A program made the translations under genes and the position numbers. 64,000 nt of DNA from Paenibacillus humicus NBRC 102415 (GTDB lineage: Bacteria > Bacillota > Bacilli > Paenibacillales > Paenibacillaceae): positions 110,511 through 174,510 of the forward strand of contig NZ_BIMD01000006.1 in NCBI RefSeq assembly GCF_004000905.1, given 5' to 3'. Of the stretch, positions 1 to 8,586 are shown piece by piece. Below the pieces are notes generated by a model, which saw only the letters and a program-made list of their open reading frames with translations, ran no database searches and was not told where the DNA came from. Every line of letters begins with the position of its first letter. Position 1 is the stretch's first letter.

Positions 1-807
1 CTCGCGGCCAAATCGACGGTTGCCCGCATGCTGGAACGGGACGACTTCACGAAGCGGTACAAGTCCAACCTGCCGATCAGCATCCACGAATTTTTCTACC
101 CTCTTATGCAGGGATACGATTCGGTCGCCCTAGAGACGGACATCGAGCTGGGCGGAACCGATCAGAAATTCAATCTGCTCATGGGCAGAAGCCTGCAGAA
201 GGAATACGGCAAGCGGCAGCAGATAGCCATCACGATGCCGATCCTCGAAGGGCTCGACGGCGTTCAGAAAATGAGCAAGAGCCTCGGCAATTACATCGGC
301 ATCCAGGAGGAGCCGGACCAAATTTTCGGCAAAGCGATGAGCATACCGGACGGCCTCATGCCCAAATATTTCGAGCTGGCCACGGATCTGGACTCGGATC
401 GCTTGGCCGCCGTGGCATCCGGATTGGCAGACGGCACCTTGCATCCAAGGGATGCCAAGCTGATGCTGGCTCACGCCCTCGTCCGCCTGTTCCATGGACT
501 GGAAGCGGCTGACTTCGCCGAATCGCGTTTCCGCGCGATATTCTCGGAAGGCGCCTTGCCGGATGATATCGAGGAAGCCGTCCTGCAGGCGGCAGAGCTT
601 GAAGAGGGCAAGATCCGGCTCGTAAAGCTTCTTACCGTCCTGGATTTGCTGCCGTCTGGCAGCGAAGCCCGCCGAAGCGTCCAGCAAGGAGCCGTCAAGC
701 TCAACGGGGTTAAGCTGGAGGATGTCTCGGCGGTCGTGGAGCCGCAAGAAGGGGATGTCCTGCAAGCCGGCAAACGGCGCATGGCGCGGATTCGGATTCA
801 ATTGTAG
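1..807 (+). CDS. tyrS: Tyrosyl-tRNA synthetase, 3' part (5' end outside window)
   Basis: This is the C-terminal ~268 residues of tyrosyl-tRNA synthetase, the cytosolic enzyme that charges tRNA-Tyr with tyrosine. The frame is open from base 1, so the start lies upstream; the full protein is usually about 410-420 residues. The class I signature KMSKS (in QKMSKSLGN) is present. The rest of the catalytic domain and a C-terminal S4 RNA-binding domain ([17 protein letters not shown] to the end) follow. The KMSKS form rather than KFGKT points to the TyrZ-like branch known in Bacillus. Any T-box leader would lie upstream of the window. The stop is TAG. Confidence 0.95.
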   Translation, partial: LAAKSTVARMLERDDFTKRYKSNLPISIHEFFYPLMQGYDSVALETDIELGGTDQKFNLLMGRSLQKEYGKRQQIAITMPILEGLDGVQKMSKSLGNYIGIQEEPDQIFGKAMSIPDGLMPKYFELATDLDSDRLAAVASGLADGTLHPRDAKLMLAHALVRLFHGLEAADFAESRFRAIFSEGALPDDIEEAVLQAAELEEGKIRLVKLLTVLDLLPSGSEARRSVQQGAVKLNGVKLEDVSAVVEPQEGDVLQAGKRRMARIRIQL

Positions 808-846
808 CGGCTGTCCGAAATTTTCAACAAGAAAATGTCTAAGTTG

Positions 847-872
847 TGAAACAAATGGCCGATTGCAACGTA
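847..872 (+). promoter_or_regulatory. Sigma-W (ECF) type promoter for yuaF-floT
   Basis: TGAAAC at 847-852 is followed by exactly 16 bases and then CGTA at 869-872. This matches the B. subtilis sigma-W consensus TGAAAC-N16-CGTA. It lies 49 bases before the yuaF start. In B. subtilis the homologous yuaFGI operon is sigma-W controlled, so the envelope-stress link appears conserved. The match is read directly; use by sigma-W is inferred. Confidence 0.85.
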
Positions 873-921
873 TAGAGTACCGGGCAGTTAACATTAGATG
901 CCAAATATGGGGAGGTGCGGG

Positions 922-1446
922 ATGGAAACGGTTTACCTGTCATGCCTTGCCTTCGGCGTCCTGTTCGCCATCGTAAGCGTAGTGCTGGGGGATATTCTGG
1001 GCTCTTTCCTGGACGGGGCGCTCGATTTCCTGTCCGTGGACGGTCATCATATTTTCCAGCCGGCTGCCGCTGCCGGCGCCGTTACGGCATTCGGCGGAGC
1101 GGGGCTTATGATGGAGAAGTATTCGAGCCTCCCGGCCTCCGGCATTGCGCTTCTGTCCGTCCTCGCTGCGGCGGGTTGCTCCTTGCTCGTGTTCTTCCTG
1201 TATGTCAGGCCGATGCAGAACTCCGAATCCACTTCGGGGTACTCCATGCAGGAGCTGGGAGGATCGATCGGCGAGGTGCTGACGGCCATTCCGGCCCGCG
1301 GCTGCGGCGAAGTGCTGGTCCGGATCGGAGCGGGAGTGACGAACCATACGGCCGAAAGCTTCGACGGCACCGATATTCCAACCGGAAGCAAAGTCGTCGT
1401 CGTCGAAGTGAAGCCGGATGCCTTGGCGGTATCCATTTTGAAATGA
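922..1446 (+). CDS. yuaF: YuaF-like NfeD-family membrane protein
   Basis: This 174-residue membrane protein is the NfeD-type partner of flotillin. Hydrophobic segments lie at about residues 5-25, 45-65 and 72-92. They are followed by a soluble C-terminal beta-rich domain of the OB-fold NfeD type (residues ~115-174, IGEVLTAIPARGCGEVLV... to the end). The ATG at 922 is preferred over upstream codons because GGAGGTG lies just before it. The gene sits 10 bases before floT and behind a sigma-W-type promoter. B. subtilis YuaF has the same size and position next to FloT. Its likely role is in flotillin membrane microdomains and envelope-stress adaptation; its biochemical function is not established. 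Confidence 0.88.
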   Translation: METVYLSCLAFGVLFAIVSVVLGDILGSFLDGALDFLSVDGHHIFQPAAAAGAVTAFGGAGLMMEKYSSLPASGIALLSVLAAAGCSLLVFFLYVRPMQNSESTSGYSMQELGGSIGEVLTAIPARGCGEVLVRIGAGVTNHTAESFDGTDIPTGSKVVVVEVKPDALAVSILK

Positions 1447-1456
1447 GAGAGGGGAA

Positions 1457-3016
1457 ATGGGTTTGATTCCAGATTATTTGGTTATTCCTGCTATCGTTGT
1501 CGGTGTCATTGTCGTACTGGGTCTTGCGTTCTGGGCAAGGTACAAGACGGTCAGCCCGGATGAGGCGATGATCGTCACGGGTACGTTCCTCGGATCGAGC
1601 AACGTCGCATCCGACGATTCGGGCCGCAAAATCAAGATCGTCCGCGGCGGAGGCGCCTTCATCCTGCCGGTATTCCAGCGGGCGGAGTTCTTGTCGCTTC
1701 TGTCCATGAAGCTGGACGTATCCACCCCCGAGGTGTATACGGAGCAGGGCGTGCCGGTCATGGCGGACGGAGTCGCCATCATCAAGATCGGCGGCTCGGT
1801 CGAGGATGTGGCGACGGCAGCCGAGCAGTTCATGGGCAAGCCGGTTGAAGCTCTGAAGTCGGAAGCCCAGGAAGTTCTCGAGGGCCATCTGCGGGCGATT
1901 CTCGGCTCCATGACGGTAGAGGAAGTGTACCGCAACCGGGACCGTTTCGCCCAGGAGGTTCAATCCGTAGCGGCCAAGGACCTGAAGAAGATGGGCCTGC
2001 AGATCGTCTCCTTCACGATCAAGGATCTGCGCGACAAGCATGGCTACCTCGATGCGCTCGGCAAGCCGCGGATCGCCGCGGTCAAGCGGGATGCCGAAAT
2101 CGCCGAGGCGCAGGCGGTTCGCGATGCCCGAATTCAGAAAGCCCAAGCCGAAGAGGAAGGGCAGAAGGCGGAGCTGCTGCGCGATACGAATATCGCAGAG
2201 GCTTCCAAGGAGAACCAGCTCAAGGTCGCTTCATTTAAAAAGGACCAGGATACGGCCAAGGCCGATGCCGATCAGGCGTATACGATCCAGGAAGCCCGGA
2301 TCAAGCAGCAGGTCGTGGAGGAGCAGATGAAGGTCGAGCTCGTCCGCAAGGAACGCGAGATCGATCTCGAGACGAAGGAAATCCTTCGCCGCGAGAAGCA
2401 GTACGATTCCGAAGTGAAGAAAAAAGCCGACGCCGATCGTTATGCGGTGGAGCAGGCCGCCGAGGCGGAAAAGGCCAAGCAGATCAACGCGGCGGACGCC
2501 ACGAAGTATCGGATCGAAGCCGAGGCCCGCGCCAACGCGGAGCAGAAACGGCTGGCAGGCCAGGCGGAAGCCGACGCCCAGCGGGCCAAAGGCACAGCCG
2601 AAGCCGAAGTCATCCGGCTGCGCGGTCTGGCCGAAGCGGAAGCCAAGGAAAAGCTGGCACAGGCGTTCGAGAAGTTCGGCGAAGCGGCCGTGCTCGACAT
2701 TATCGTCAAGATGCTGCCGGAGCTGGCCGGCAAGGTTGCCGAGCCAATCAAGTCGATCGACAAGCTGACGGTTGTCGATACGGGCAATGGAGCCGGAGCG
2801 GCCCGTCTCAGCAACTATGTGACGGATCTGATGGCGACAGCGCCGGAAATGCTGAAGAGCGTCGCCGGAATCGACGTCAATGCCCTGATGAAAAGCCTAA
2901 CTTCCCGCGTTCCGGCGGCAGGCGTGAAGCCGGCGGCTGCTGATATCCCAGCGCTGCCGTCCGATGCGGCAGCTGCGATGGCTGCGGCAGCCTCGGAGGC
3001 ATCCGTCAAGGAATAA
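1457..3016 (+). CDS. floT: Flotillin FloT (YuaG)
   Basis: This 519-residue flotillin is a scaffold of functional membrane microdomains. One N-terminal membrane segment (residues ~7-26) is followed by an SPFH/PHB domain (~27-195). A long Ala/Glu/Lys-rich coiled coil with repeated EA-type motifs spans ~195-410. The C-terminal tail is rich in alanine. The length is close to the ~509 residues of B. subtilis FloT. The start ATG has GAGAGGGG ahead of it, and the gene forms a two-gene operon with yuaF. FloT oligomers recruit signalling, secretion and cell-wall proteins. A strong bidirectional terminator follows. Confidence 0.95.
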   Translation: MGLIPDYLVIPAIVVGVIVVLGLAFWARYKTVSPDEAMIVTGTFLGSSNVASDDSGRKIKIVRGGGAFILPVFQRAEFLSLLSMKLDVSTPEVYTEQGVPVMADGVAIIKIGGSVEDVATAAEQFMGKPVEALKSEAQEVLEGHLRAILGSMTVEEVYRNRDRFAQEVQSVAAKDLKKMGLQIVSFTIKDLRDKHGYLDALGKPRIAAVKRDAEIAEAQAVRDARIQKAQAEEEGQKAELLRDTNIAEASKENQLKVASFKKDQDTAKADADQAYTIQEARIKQQVVEEQMKVELVRKEREIDLETKEILRREKQYDSEVKKKADADRYAVEQAAEAEKAKQINAADATKYRIEAEARANAEQKRLAGQAEADAQRAKGTAEAEVIRLRGLAEAEAKEKLAQAFEKFGEAAVLDIIVKMLPELAGKVAEPIKSIDKLTVVDTGNGAGAARLSNYVTDLMATAPEMLKSVAGIDVNALMKSLTSRVPAAGVKPAAADIPALPSDAAAAMAAAASEASVKE

Positions 3017-3048
3017 GAAGAACCGGATGCAGCGGTCATATGAAGGAG

Positions 3049-3083
3049 AAAAACCCCCTTGCGGCAATCGCAAGGGGGTTTTT
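3049..3083. terminator. Bidirectional terminator between floT and rpsD
   Basis: Inverted repeat CCCCCTTGCG / CGCAAGGGGG (3054-3063 and 3069-3078), with five A before and five T after. The A-stem-T symmetry lets it stop transcripts from both convergent genes. Confidence 0.9.
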
Positions 3084-3113
3084 CGGGTCTCTTCCGAAGA
3101 AGAGAAGCCGGTA

Positions 3114-3713
3114 TTAGCGGCTGTAGAACTCGACGATTTGCTTCTCGTCGATGTCGGAGCTCAGCTCGCCGCGCTCTGGCAGGCGAACGTACTTGCCTTC
3201 CATAGCCGTTTCGTTGAACTCGATGTAGCTAGGAAGGTGATGACGGCCTTCCATGGCTTCTTTGATCGATTTCATGCTGCGGCTGCGTTCGCGCAGGCCG
3301 ATCACGTCGCCAGGCAGTACTTGGTAGGAAGCGATGTCGACTTTTTTGCCGTTGACCGTGACGTGGCCGTGGGCAACGAGCTGGCGAGCGCCCGGGCGGG
3401 AGTTCGCGAAGGCAAGGCGGTAAACCAGGTTGTCCAGGCGGGACTCAAGCAGGAACATGAAGTTCTCGCCGGAGATGCCTTTCAGCTTGGAAGCCTTGTC
3501 GAACAGGTTGCGGAATTGCTTCTCGTTGACTCCGTACATGTGGCGGAGTTTTTGCTTCTCAGCCAGCTGCAGGCCGTAGCCGCTCACTTTTTTGCGCTGG
3601 TTCGGACCGTGTTGACCCGGTGCGAAGTTGCGCTTGAGTTCTTTGCCGGTGCCGCTCAGGGAAATGCCGAGACGACGGCTGAGTTTAAACTTGGGACCTG
3701 TATAACGTGACAT
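3114..3713 (-). CDS. rpsD: 30S ribosomal protein S4
   Basis: This 199-residue S4 is a primary 16S rRNA-binding protein that helps start 30S assembly and contributes to decoding accuracy. It begins [16 protein letters not shown] and has an S4 RNA-binding domain in the middle ([10 protein letters not shown]...[14 protein letters not shown]). It lacks cysteines, so it is the zinc-free type. The start has GAAGGAG upstream on the reverse strand. The gene is monocistronic with a ~170-base leader, as in B. subtilis, where S4 represses its own translation. Confidence 0.97.
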   Translation of the reverse strand: MSRYTGPKFKLSRRLGISLSGTGKELKRNFAPGQHGPNQRKKVSGYGLQLAEKQKLRHMYGVNEKQFRNLFDKASKLKGISGENFMFLLESRLDNLVYRLAFANSRPGARQLVAHGHVTVNGKKVDIASYQVLPGDVIGLRERSRSMKSIKEAMEGRHHLPSYIEFNETAMEGKYVRLPERGELSSDIDEKQIVEFYSR

Positions 3714-3884
3714 ATTGGGTGTAACTCCTTCTTCAAATGGAATGTTTGAAAAGGGTCCAATGATTTCGCCGGATGCTGCACGGACATGGACAAGCCATGA
3801 CCCCGAAGGACTAGTTCAGCCGCTGGCCCTCCAGCTGCAGCACCCCATGAGGGTGTCACAAAAACGTTGGCCTATATTCAACAA
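3714..3884 (-). promoter_or_regulatory. Long rpsD leader, candidate S4 autoregulatory RNA
   Basis: The stretch between the predicted rpsD promoter and its start is ~170 bases and holds no gene. On the reverse strand it can form small hairpins, for example CACCC/GGGTG around 3840-3855. B. subtilis rpsD is known to be autoregulated through its leader. By analogy this leader may bind S4, but no specific fold was demonstrated here. Confidence 0.45.
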
Positions 3885-3889
3885 CTAAT

Positions 3890-3917
3890 TTTATAGGAAT
3901 CAGGCATCCAGTGTCAA
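3890..3917 (-). promoter_or_regulatory. Sigma-A promoter of rpsD
   Basis: On the reverse strand there is a perfect TTGACA -35 (3912-3917), a 16-base spacer and TATAAA -10 (3890-3895). Confidence 0.75.
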
Positions 3918-4004
3918 GCCGAATCCCGTTGCGGAAAGCTTGCTTCGCATATTAGTTGTTGCGGGTTGGAAATGCTAGTGGAAACGAGCGGAGGTTGGAA
4001 TGAC

Positions 4005-4751
4005 ATGGAATGGAAGCGGGCAGGAACGGTTGCCGCCGGAACGGGCGCGATTCTGGCTATAACCTTGGGCGGCTGCGCGGCTATGCAGGCGGACCGTACG
4101 CCGGAGGAGCTGTTCAGCCTTGCCGTGTCGGGGCTGGCGGCTCAGGACAGCTACAGCTTCAGCGGCTTCTCCACATCGGCCGGCAGCTCCGCGGCCAAGA
4201 CGCAGTTCAAGGGAGAGGTGCAGCGGCATGAAGGAGTTCGGCTGCTGGAGAGCAGAGAGGGAGAAGCGGACATGCTGGAAACCGAAGGCGGAATTCCGGC
4301 CGGATACAATCCGGCATGGCTGCTGGGCCGGCTGCTGGACAGCAAGGCGGCCGTCGCTCTGGACGCTGCCAATTCGGAGGCAGGCCGCGCTGTTCTCATC
4401 ATCCGTCCGAACCCGGCAGAAGCCGGGAGGATATGGCGCAGCCGGCTTCAGGACCAATGGAGCCGCATCGAGAGCAGCTCCCCGGAGGACAGCGAGGTGT
4501 GGGGGCGGCTGGACGGCTCCCGGCAGGCGGAGCTGAAGCGGGAATGGAACCGGGAGCTTATGCGCAGCGCCGGACAGTGGCAGGAAATGATGGATTCCTT
4601 ATCCGCGGACTCCTCGTATACTCTCGTCGTCGACCGCAGCCAGCTCGTGCCATTGAAATTGGCCGAAAACGCGGATCTTCATTATAGATTGGACGGGAAC
4701 AAGGCCGATGAGCAGAGAAAGACGGAGTTTCTGTTCCAATTGAATCATTAG
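4005..4751 (+). CDS. Predicted lipoprotein, function unknown
   Basis: This 248-residue protein has a lipoprotein signal: a hydrophobic stretch at residues ~6-23 ending in LGGC, with Cys24 as the predicted lipidated residue. The mature part is mostly hydrophilic with no motif I recognise. The start at ATG 4005 is chosen because CGGAGG lies 10 bases upstream and the signal peptide then has a normal length. An in-frame TTG at 3966 would add 13 residues without a good ribosome binding site. It is flanked by rpsD (divergent) and the aminopeptidase gene. It is probably anchored to the outer face of the membrane. Confidence 0.75.
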   Translation: MEWKRAGTVAAGTGAILAITLGGCAAMQADRTPEELFSLAVSGLAAQDSYSFSGFSTSAGSSAAKTQFKGEVQRHEGVRLLESREGEADMLETEGGIPAGYNPAWLLGRLLDSKAAVALDAANSEAGRAVLIIRPNPAEAGRIWRSRLQDQWSRIESSSPEDSEVWGRLDGSRQAELKREWNRELMRSAGQWQEMMDSLSADSSYTLVVDRSQLVPLKLAENADLHYRLDGNKADEQRKTEFLFQLNH

Positions 4752-4844
4752 TGCAATAACGCATGACCGTGCAACAGAAGAGGCGTTCATGATAGGATGG
4801 TTCGCGTAAAAAGTTTTTTAGATCGAAGGGAGATTCAACCGTTC

Positions 4845-5960
4845 ATGCGTGATCCTAGACTTCAAACACTCGCCGCGAATCTGGTGAGCCATTCCGTCCA
4901 AGTGCAGCCTGGCGAAAACATCCTGATCGACTTGATCGGAAGCGAGCTTGAGCTCGGCAAGTGCCTCATCGAGGAAGTGGTCAAGCGCGGCGGCCGTCCA
5001 TTCGTGGAAACAAGCGACCGTTCCATCCTGCGCTCCCTGCTGCAAAATGCCTCCAAGGAGCAGATCGAGCTGTGGTCCAAGCTCGACCAGGAAAGAATGA
5101 GCCAGATGCAAGGCTACATAGGCGTCCGGTCGGGAGAGAACGTCAACGAGCTGGCCGATGTGCCGGAAGAAAGCATGAGGATGTACCAGCAGCTCTACTC
5201 TCACCCGGTCCACTCCGAAATCCGGGTGAAGCGTACCAAATGGGTCGTGCTCCGCTATCCGAGCGCATCGATGGCGCAGCTGGCCAAGATGAGCACCGAG
5301 GCGTTCGAGGACTTCTACTTCAATGTGTGCAATCTGGATTACAGCAAGATGGAAGCAGCGATGACGCCGCTCAAGCAGCTCATGGACCGCACCGACCGCG
5401 TGCGCATCACCGGACCGGGCACGGATCTCAGCTTCTCCATCAAGGGAATCGGATCCGTGAAATGCGCGGGCGAGCGCAACATTCCCGACGGCGAGCTGTA
5501 CACAGCTCCGATCCGCGATTCCGTGCAAGGTACGATTACGTACAATACGCCCAGCGTGAATTCCGGCGTGACCTTCGACAACATCTCCTTCACGTTCGAG
5601 AACGGACGCATCGTCAAGGCGACCTCCAACAACACCGGCCGCATCAACGAAATTCTCGATACGGACGAAGGAGCCCGTTATATCGGCGAGTTCAGCCTCG
5701 GCTTCAATCCGTACATTCTGCATCCGATGAACGATACCCTGTTCGACGAGAAGATCGCGGGCTCGCTGCACTTCACGCCGGGTCAAGCGTACGAGGAGGC
5801 CGACAACGGCAACCGTTCCGCCGTCCACTGGGATCTCGTTCTCATCCAGCGTCCGGAATACGGCGGCGGCGAAGTGTATTTCGACGACGTGCTGATCCGC
5901 AAGGACGGCCTCTTCGTCCTGCCGGAACTGGAAGGCCTGAATCCGGACAGCTTGAAATAA
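4845..5960 (+). CDS. ampS: M29-family metalloaminopeptidase (AmpS-like)
   Basis: This 371-residue cytosolic aminopeptidase belongs to the thermophilic M29 family, which removes N-terminal residues from peptides using a two-metal centre. Conserved family segments are visible: DGELYTAP and IGEFSLGFNP (metal-binding glutamates), LHPMNDTLFDEK, HFTPGQAY (histidine), and AVHWD (histidine and aspartate). The ATG at 4845 gives the usual family length and has AAGGGAG upstream; an in-frame start at 4797 would add 16 atypical residues. It is probably transcribed alone. Function follows from family membership. Confidence 0.9.
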   Translation: MRDPRLQTLAANLVSHSVQVQPGENILIDLIGSELELGKCLIEEVVKRGGRPFVETSDRSILRSLLQNASKEQIELWSKLDQERMSQMQGYIGVRSGENVNELADVPEESMRMYQQLYSHPVHSEIRVKRTKWVVLRYPSASMAQLAKMSTEAFEDFYFNVCNLDYSKMEAAMTPLKQLMDRTDRVRITGPGTDLSFSIKGIGSVKCAGERNIPDGELYTAPIRDSVQGTITYNTPSVNSGVTFDNISFTFENGRIVKATSNNTGRINEILDTDEGARYIGEFSLGFNPYILHPMNDTLFDEKIAGSLHFTPGQAYEEADNGNRSAVHWDLVLIQRPEYGGGEVYFDDVLIRKDGLFVLPELEGLNPDSLK

Positions 5961-6023
5961 TCCGATTCGATTCCGACTGCGTTTGCGGGGCTCTAATTGA
6001 GGTTAAATTTTACATGTTCCATC

Positions 6024-6052
6024 TTGAATGGGCATCCTGATTCAGTTATGAT
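6024..6052 (+). promoter_or_regulatory. Sigma-A promoter of the HPr-like gene
   Basis: TTGAAT (6024-6029), a 17-base spacer and TATGAT (6047-6052), located 45 bases before the start codon. Confidence 0.65.
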
Positions 6053-6097
6053 GAAGGAAACGTTTTCTTTATCGACTTCTTACAAGGAGGAATCCCT

Positions 6098-6340
6098 ATG
6101 TCCAACAATGCGGCTATCGTAGAAATTTCCCAAATTGCAAGCCGGTTCCGCTCATCGATCGTCCTTCAGGCCGACAACAAGTACATCGATGTGAAGAGCA
6201 TCCTGGGCTTGTTCACGACGTTGGTCGGAGGCCATTCCTATGAGCTTCACGTTCACGGGCCTGATGCCGACGAAGCGAAAGCAGCCCTTTCCGAGGCTTT
6301 CTCGAAGCATAACCTCGACGTGAAAGTCATCGGCGAGTAG
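6098..6340 (+). CDS. HPr-like protein lacking the phosphorylated histidine
   Basis: This 80-residue protein resembles HPr/Crh, the small PTS carrier and catabolite-control cofactor. The region IASRF...VDVKSILGLF...DADEAKAAL aligns with the HPr segment around regulatory Ser46 (KSIMGV in HPr). The first HPr strand and the GxHARPA loop with His15 are missing: only about ten residues precede the part matching HPr residue ~24. It therefore cannot act as a normal PTS phosphocarrier. The serine in DVKS could still be a target of HPr kinase, as in Crh. AAGGAGG lies before the ATG, and the gene has its own promoter and terminator. Confidence 0.75.
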   Translation: MSNNAAIVEISQIASRFRSSIVLQADNKYIDVKSILGLFTTLVGGHSYELHVHGPDADEAKAALSEAFSKHNLDVKVIGE

Positions 6341-6360
6341 CTTCATTCAGCAGCTATCGA

Positions 6361-6394
6361 TAAGCCCGGCCGCGCATTCGGCCGGGCTTATTTT
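6361..6394 (+). terminator. Terminator after the HPr-like gene
   Basis: A 12-bp perfect stem TAAGCCCGGCCG / CGGCCGGGCTTA (6361-6372 and 6379-6390), followed by TTTT. Confidence 0.88.
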
Positions 6395-6418
6395 CATGGG
6401 CTTGTTCCTGCAATGACC

Positions 6419-6447
6419 TTGTGTATTGGACAGAGATCGTCTAATAT
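6419..6447 (+). promoter_or_regulatory. Candidate sigma-A promoter of ylaN
   Basis: TTGTGT (6419-6424), a 17-base spacer and TAATAT (6442-6447), 55 bases before ylaN. Confidence 0.5.
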
Positions 6448-6502
6448 TAAAGATACTATCGTAACATGAAGACGGCGAGACATCCGCACAGGGGGGGAAA
6501 CT

Positions 6503-6799
6503 ATGTCTTCACCGGAAGTCCTGGTCCATCTGCATCAGAAGGCGGTTCAACTGCTGCAGGATGACGCGAACAAAATCGAGAAGCTGATTGAGGTTCAGAT
6601 GGAGAATCTTGCTACCCGCAAGTGCCCTCTGTACGAAGAAGTCCTCGATACCCAGATGTACGGCTTCTCGCGGGAAGTTGACTTTGCCGTAAGGGCGGGG
6701 CTTATCGATGAGGCCGCTGGCAAAGCGATCATCAGCCGGCTCGAGCGCAACCTTGCCCAACTGTATGAAGCGCTGGACCAAAAGTCTCAGCTCCTATAG
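6503..6799 (+). CDS. ylaN: YlaN (UPF0358), regulator linked to Fur and iron
   Basis: This 98-residue helical cytosolic protein is recognisable as YlaN from [24 protein letters not shown] and the [14 protein letters not shown] segment. Work in B. subtilis and S. aureus links YlaN to relief of Fur repression and iron homeostasis; that role is taken from the family. GGGGGGGAAACT precedes the ATG. In B. subtilis ylaN lies directly before ftsW (ylaO). Here ftsW is nearby but on the other strand, with two genes between, so the neighbourhood is conserved but rearranged. Confidence 0.9.
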   Translation: MSSPEVLVHLHQKAVQLLQDDANKIEKLIEVQMENLATRKCPLYEEVLDTQMYGFSREVDFAVRAGLIDEAAGKAIISRLERNLAQLYEALDQKSQLL

Positions 6800-6834
6800 C
6801 AGCCAGCAACGGTGGCTTCCCGGCCATCCGCAGC

Positions 6835-6877
6835 AAAAAGGCGCATCCCCCGCTGTCGGCGGGAGATGCGCCTTTTT
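6835..6877. terminator. Bidirectional terminator between ylaN and the Ca2+/H+ exchanger
   Basis: A long stem AAAAAGGCGCATC / GATGCGCCTTTTT (6835-6847 and 6865-6877) with a further CCCGC/GCGGG inner stem. It is symmetric and serves both convergent genes. Confidence 0.92.
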
Positions 6878-6889
6878 GCTGCGTGCTTC

Positions 6890-7966
6890 CTAGACGAGGA
6901 AGAAGGCGAAGCCTAGAATGATATAAACCATAATCAGCAGAAAGCCTTCATACCAGTTGGTCCTTCCGTCGCTGGAGACCGCCTTGGCGATAAATACCGC
7001 GACCGCAATGGAAGCCAGCTCGATCGGGGTGAAGACGATGTCCATCGTCGGCCCGAACAGGCCGCTGATCAGCACGAGCACCGGGGCGACGAACAGCGCG
7101 ATCTGCAGGCTGCTGCCGACGGCGATTTCCACCGCTGCGCCCATCTTGTTTTTGAGCGCGAGCATGATGGCCGCGCTGTGCTCGGCGGCATTGCCGACAA
7201 TTGCGACGACGAAGGCGCCGATGAACAGCTCGGAGAGGCCGAAGCGGGCCGACACCTCATGCAGCGTTCCGACAAGCCATTCGCTGACGAAGGCGACCAT
7301 GACGGTGGCCACGACCAGATACAGGATGGAGCGGCCTTTGCTCCATACGGGTTCTTCGTGGTGGCCCTCCGCCGACGCATCGGCCTTATCCTCCATATCG
7401 GAGAGCATGTTTTTGTGCGTGACCATGGAGAAGACCAGCCAGAGCAAATAGCTGACGATCAGAATGATCGCGACCGTAATGCTGAGCACCTTGTCGGCTT
7501 GTACGGAGAAATGCTCCGCCGCGACGAAGATGGCCGGCACGATGAGGGCGATGACGGCCATCACCATGAGCGTCGAGTTGTGGGTGGCCAGCTGGACGTT
7601 GTAGCGCTGCTCCTTGTACTTCAGTCCGCCCAGAAAAATGCTGAGGCCGAGCACCAGCAGCAGGTTGCCGATGATCGAACCGGTCAAGCTCGCTTTGACG
7701 GTCTCGAAGGAGCCTGCCCGAACGAGGAAAATCGCGATGATCAGCTCGGCTGCGTTGCCGAAGGTGGCGTTGAGGAAGCCGCCGAGACGCTGTCCCGCAT
7801 AATGCGCCACGGACTCGGTGGCCTGCCCGAGAAACCCGGCCACGAAGATGACGGAGATGGCGGAGACGACGAATTGGAACATTTCGTTCCAATGGGCGTA
7901 ATGGGCGATTCCGCTCAATGCGAAGCTGATGATCAGCCCGGCGAAAAACAGTTGACGACGACTCAA
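6890..7966 (-). CDS. Calcium/proton exchanger (CaCA family, Cax/ChaA type)
   Basis: This 358-residue integral membrane antiporter exports Ca2+ (possibly other cations) in exchange for protons. It has about 11 hydrophobic segments and the two inverted alpha-repeat signatures of the CaCA family: [16 protein letters not shown] in the first half and [17 protein letters not shown] in the second. An acidic, histidine-containing loop (residues ~190-210) separates the halves. The start is TTG, supported by GAGGTG seven bases upstream on the reverse strand. B. subtilis YfkE has the same length and domain pattern. Confidence 0.93.
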   Translation of the reverse strand: MSRRQLFFAGLIISFALSGIAHYAHWNEMFQFVVSAISVIFVAGFLGQATESVAHYAGQRLGGFLNATFGNAAELIIAIFLVRAGSFETVKASLTGSIIGNLLLVLGLSIFLGGLKYKEQRYNVQLATHNSTLMVMAVIALIVPAIFVAAEHFSVQADKVLSITVAIILIVSYLLWLVFSMVTHKNMLSDMEDKADASAEGHHEEPVWSKGRSILYLVVATVMVAFVSEWLVGTLHEVSARFGLSELFIGAFVVAIVGNAAEHSAAIMLALKNKMGAAVEIAVGSSLQIALFVAPVLVLISGLFGPTMDIVFTPIELASIAVAVFIAKAVSSDGRTNWYEGFLLIMVYIILGFAFFLV

Positions 7967-8072
7967 GAAGCGGCACCTCGATCATTTTGGAATATGTAAT
8001 ACGGCAAAATCTGTATCTTAATATACCCATCCCGCATGGAAAAGTAAACGCCCGGAATGGATTGTGCTTGTC

Positions 8073-8102
8073 TTGCTTTTGGAAGAGATCATCCCTTACA
8101 AT
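8073..8102 (+). promoter_or_regulatory. Candidate sigma-A promoter of the Asp23-family gene
   Basis: TTGCTT (8073-8078), an 18-base spacer and TACAAT (8097-8102). It lies 37 bases before the start at 8140, which argues against an upstream in-frame start at 7987. Confidence 0.5.
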
Positions 8103-8139
8103 GGAAGAAAGAGTGGATTCATTGAAGGAGTTGAACGTG

Positions 8140-8529
8140 ATGGCGGAAGACCTTCAAACAGGCTTGATTCGGATTTCGGATGACGTTGTCGCTACGATCG
8201 CCGGACTGGCGGCGCTTGAGACTCCCGGGATCGCCGCGATGTCCGGCGGCATATCCGAAGGTCTCGCCAAGAGGCTCAGCGGAAAGAACGCCCAGAAGGG
8301 CGTGTCCGTCGAAGTCGGCCAGCTGGAAGCGGCCGTCGATCTCAGGGTAATCGTCCAATACGGCATTCCGATCCAGGAAGTCTGCAGGCAGCTGCAGCTG
8401 AACGTCAGGGAAGCCGTAGAGAATATGACGGGTCTCAACGTGGTCGAGATCAACGTCAAAGTGGATGGAGTCCTGTTCCGGGACGAACCGGTAGAGGAAG
8501 CCGGAACCGGTCCGGCAAGGCTGAAATGA
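8140..8529 (+). CDS. Asp23/Gls24 family protein
   Basis: This 129-residue cytosolic protein belongs to the Asp23 (alkaline shock) family. The order IRISDDVVATIAGLAALETPGIAAMSGG, then a DLRVIVQYGIPIQEVCRQLQLNV segment and VVEINVKVDGV is typical. Members associate with the membrane or cell envelope and respond to stress, but their biochemistry is unclear. GAAGGAG lies nine bases before the ATG at 8140. A second paralog, yloU, is present at 44965 in this window. The gene is monocistronic, with a terminator starting directly at its stop codon. Confidence 0.88.
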   Translation: MAEDLQTGLIRISDDVVATIAGLAALETPGIAAMSGGISEGLAKRLSGKNAQKGVSVEVGQLEAAVDLRVIVQYGIPIQEVCRQLQLNVREAVENMTGLNVVEINVKVDGVLFRDEPVEEAGTGPARLK

Positions 8530-8561
8530 AAAAGGAGCCGCTCATGAGAGCGGCTCCTTTT
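8530..8561. terminator. Bidirectional terminator between the Asp23-family gene and ftsW
   Basis: A 14-bp perfect stem AAAAGGAGCCGCTC / GAGCGGCTCCTTTT with loop ATGA (8530-8543 and 8548-8561). Confidence 0.92.
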
Positions 8562-8586
8562 CATTTTGCGGATGCAGGGACGGCAG

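Noticed and set aside
7987..8139. N-terminal extension of the Asp23-family gene to an earlier ATG
   Set aside because: A promoter-like TTGCTT/TACAAT lies inside it, and the ATG at 8140 has a strong ribosome binding site and family-typical start.
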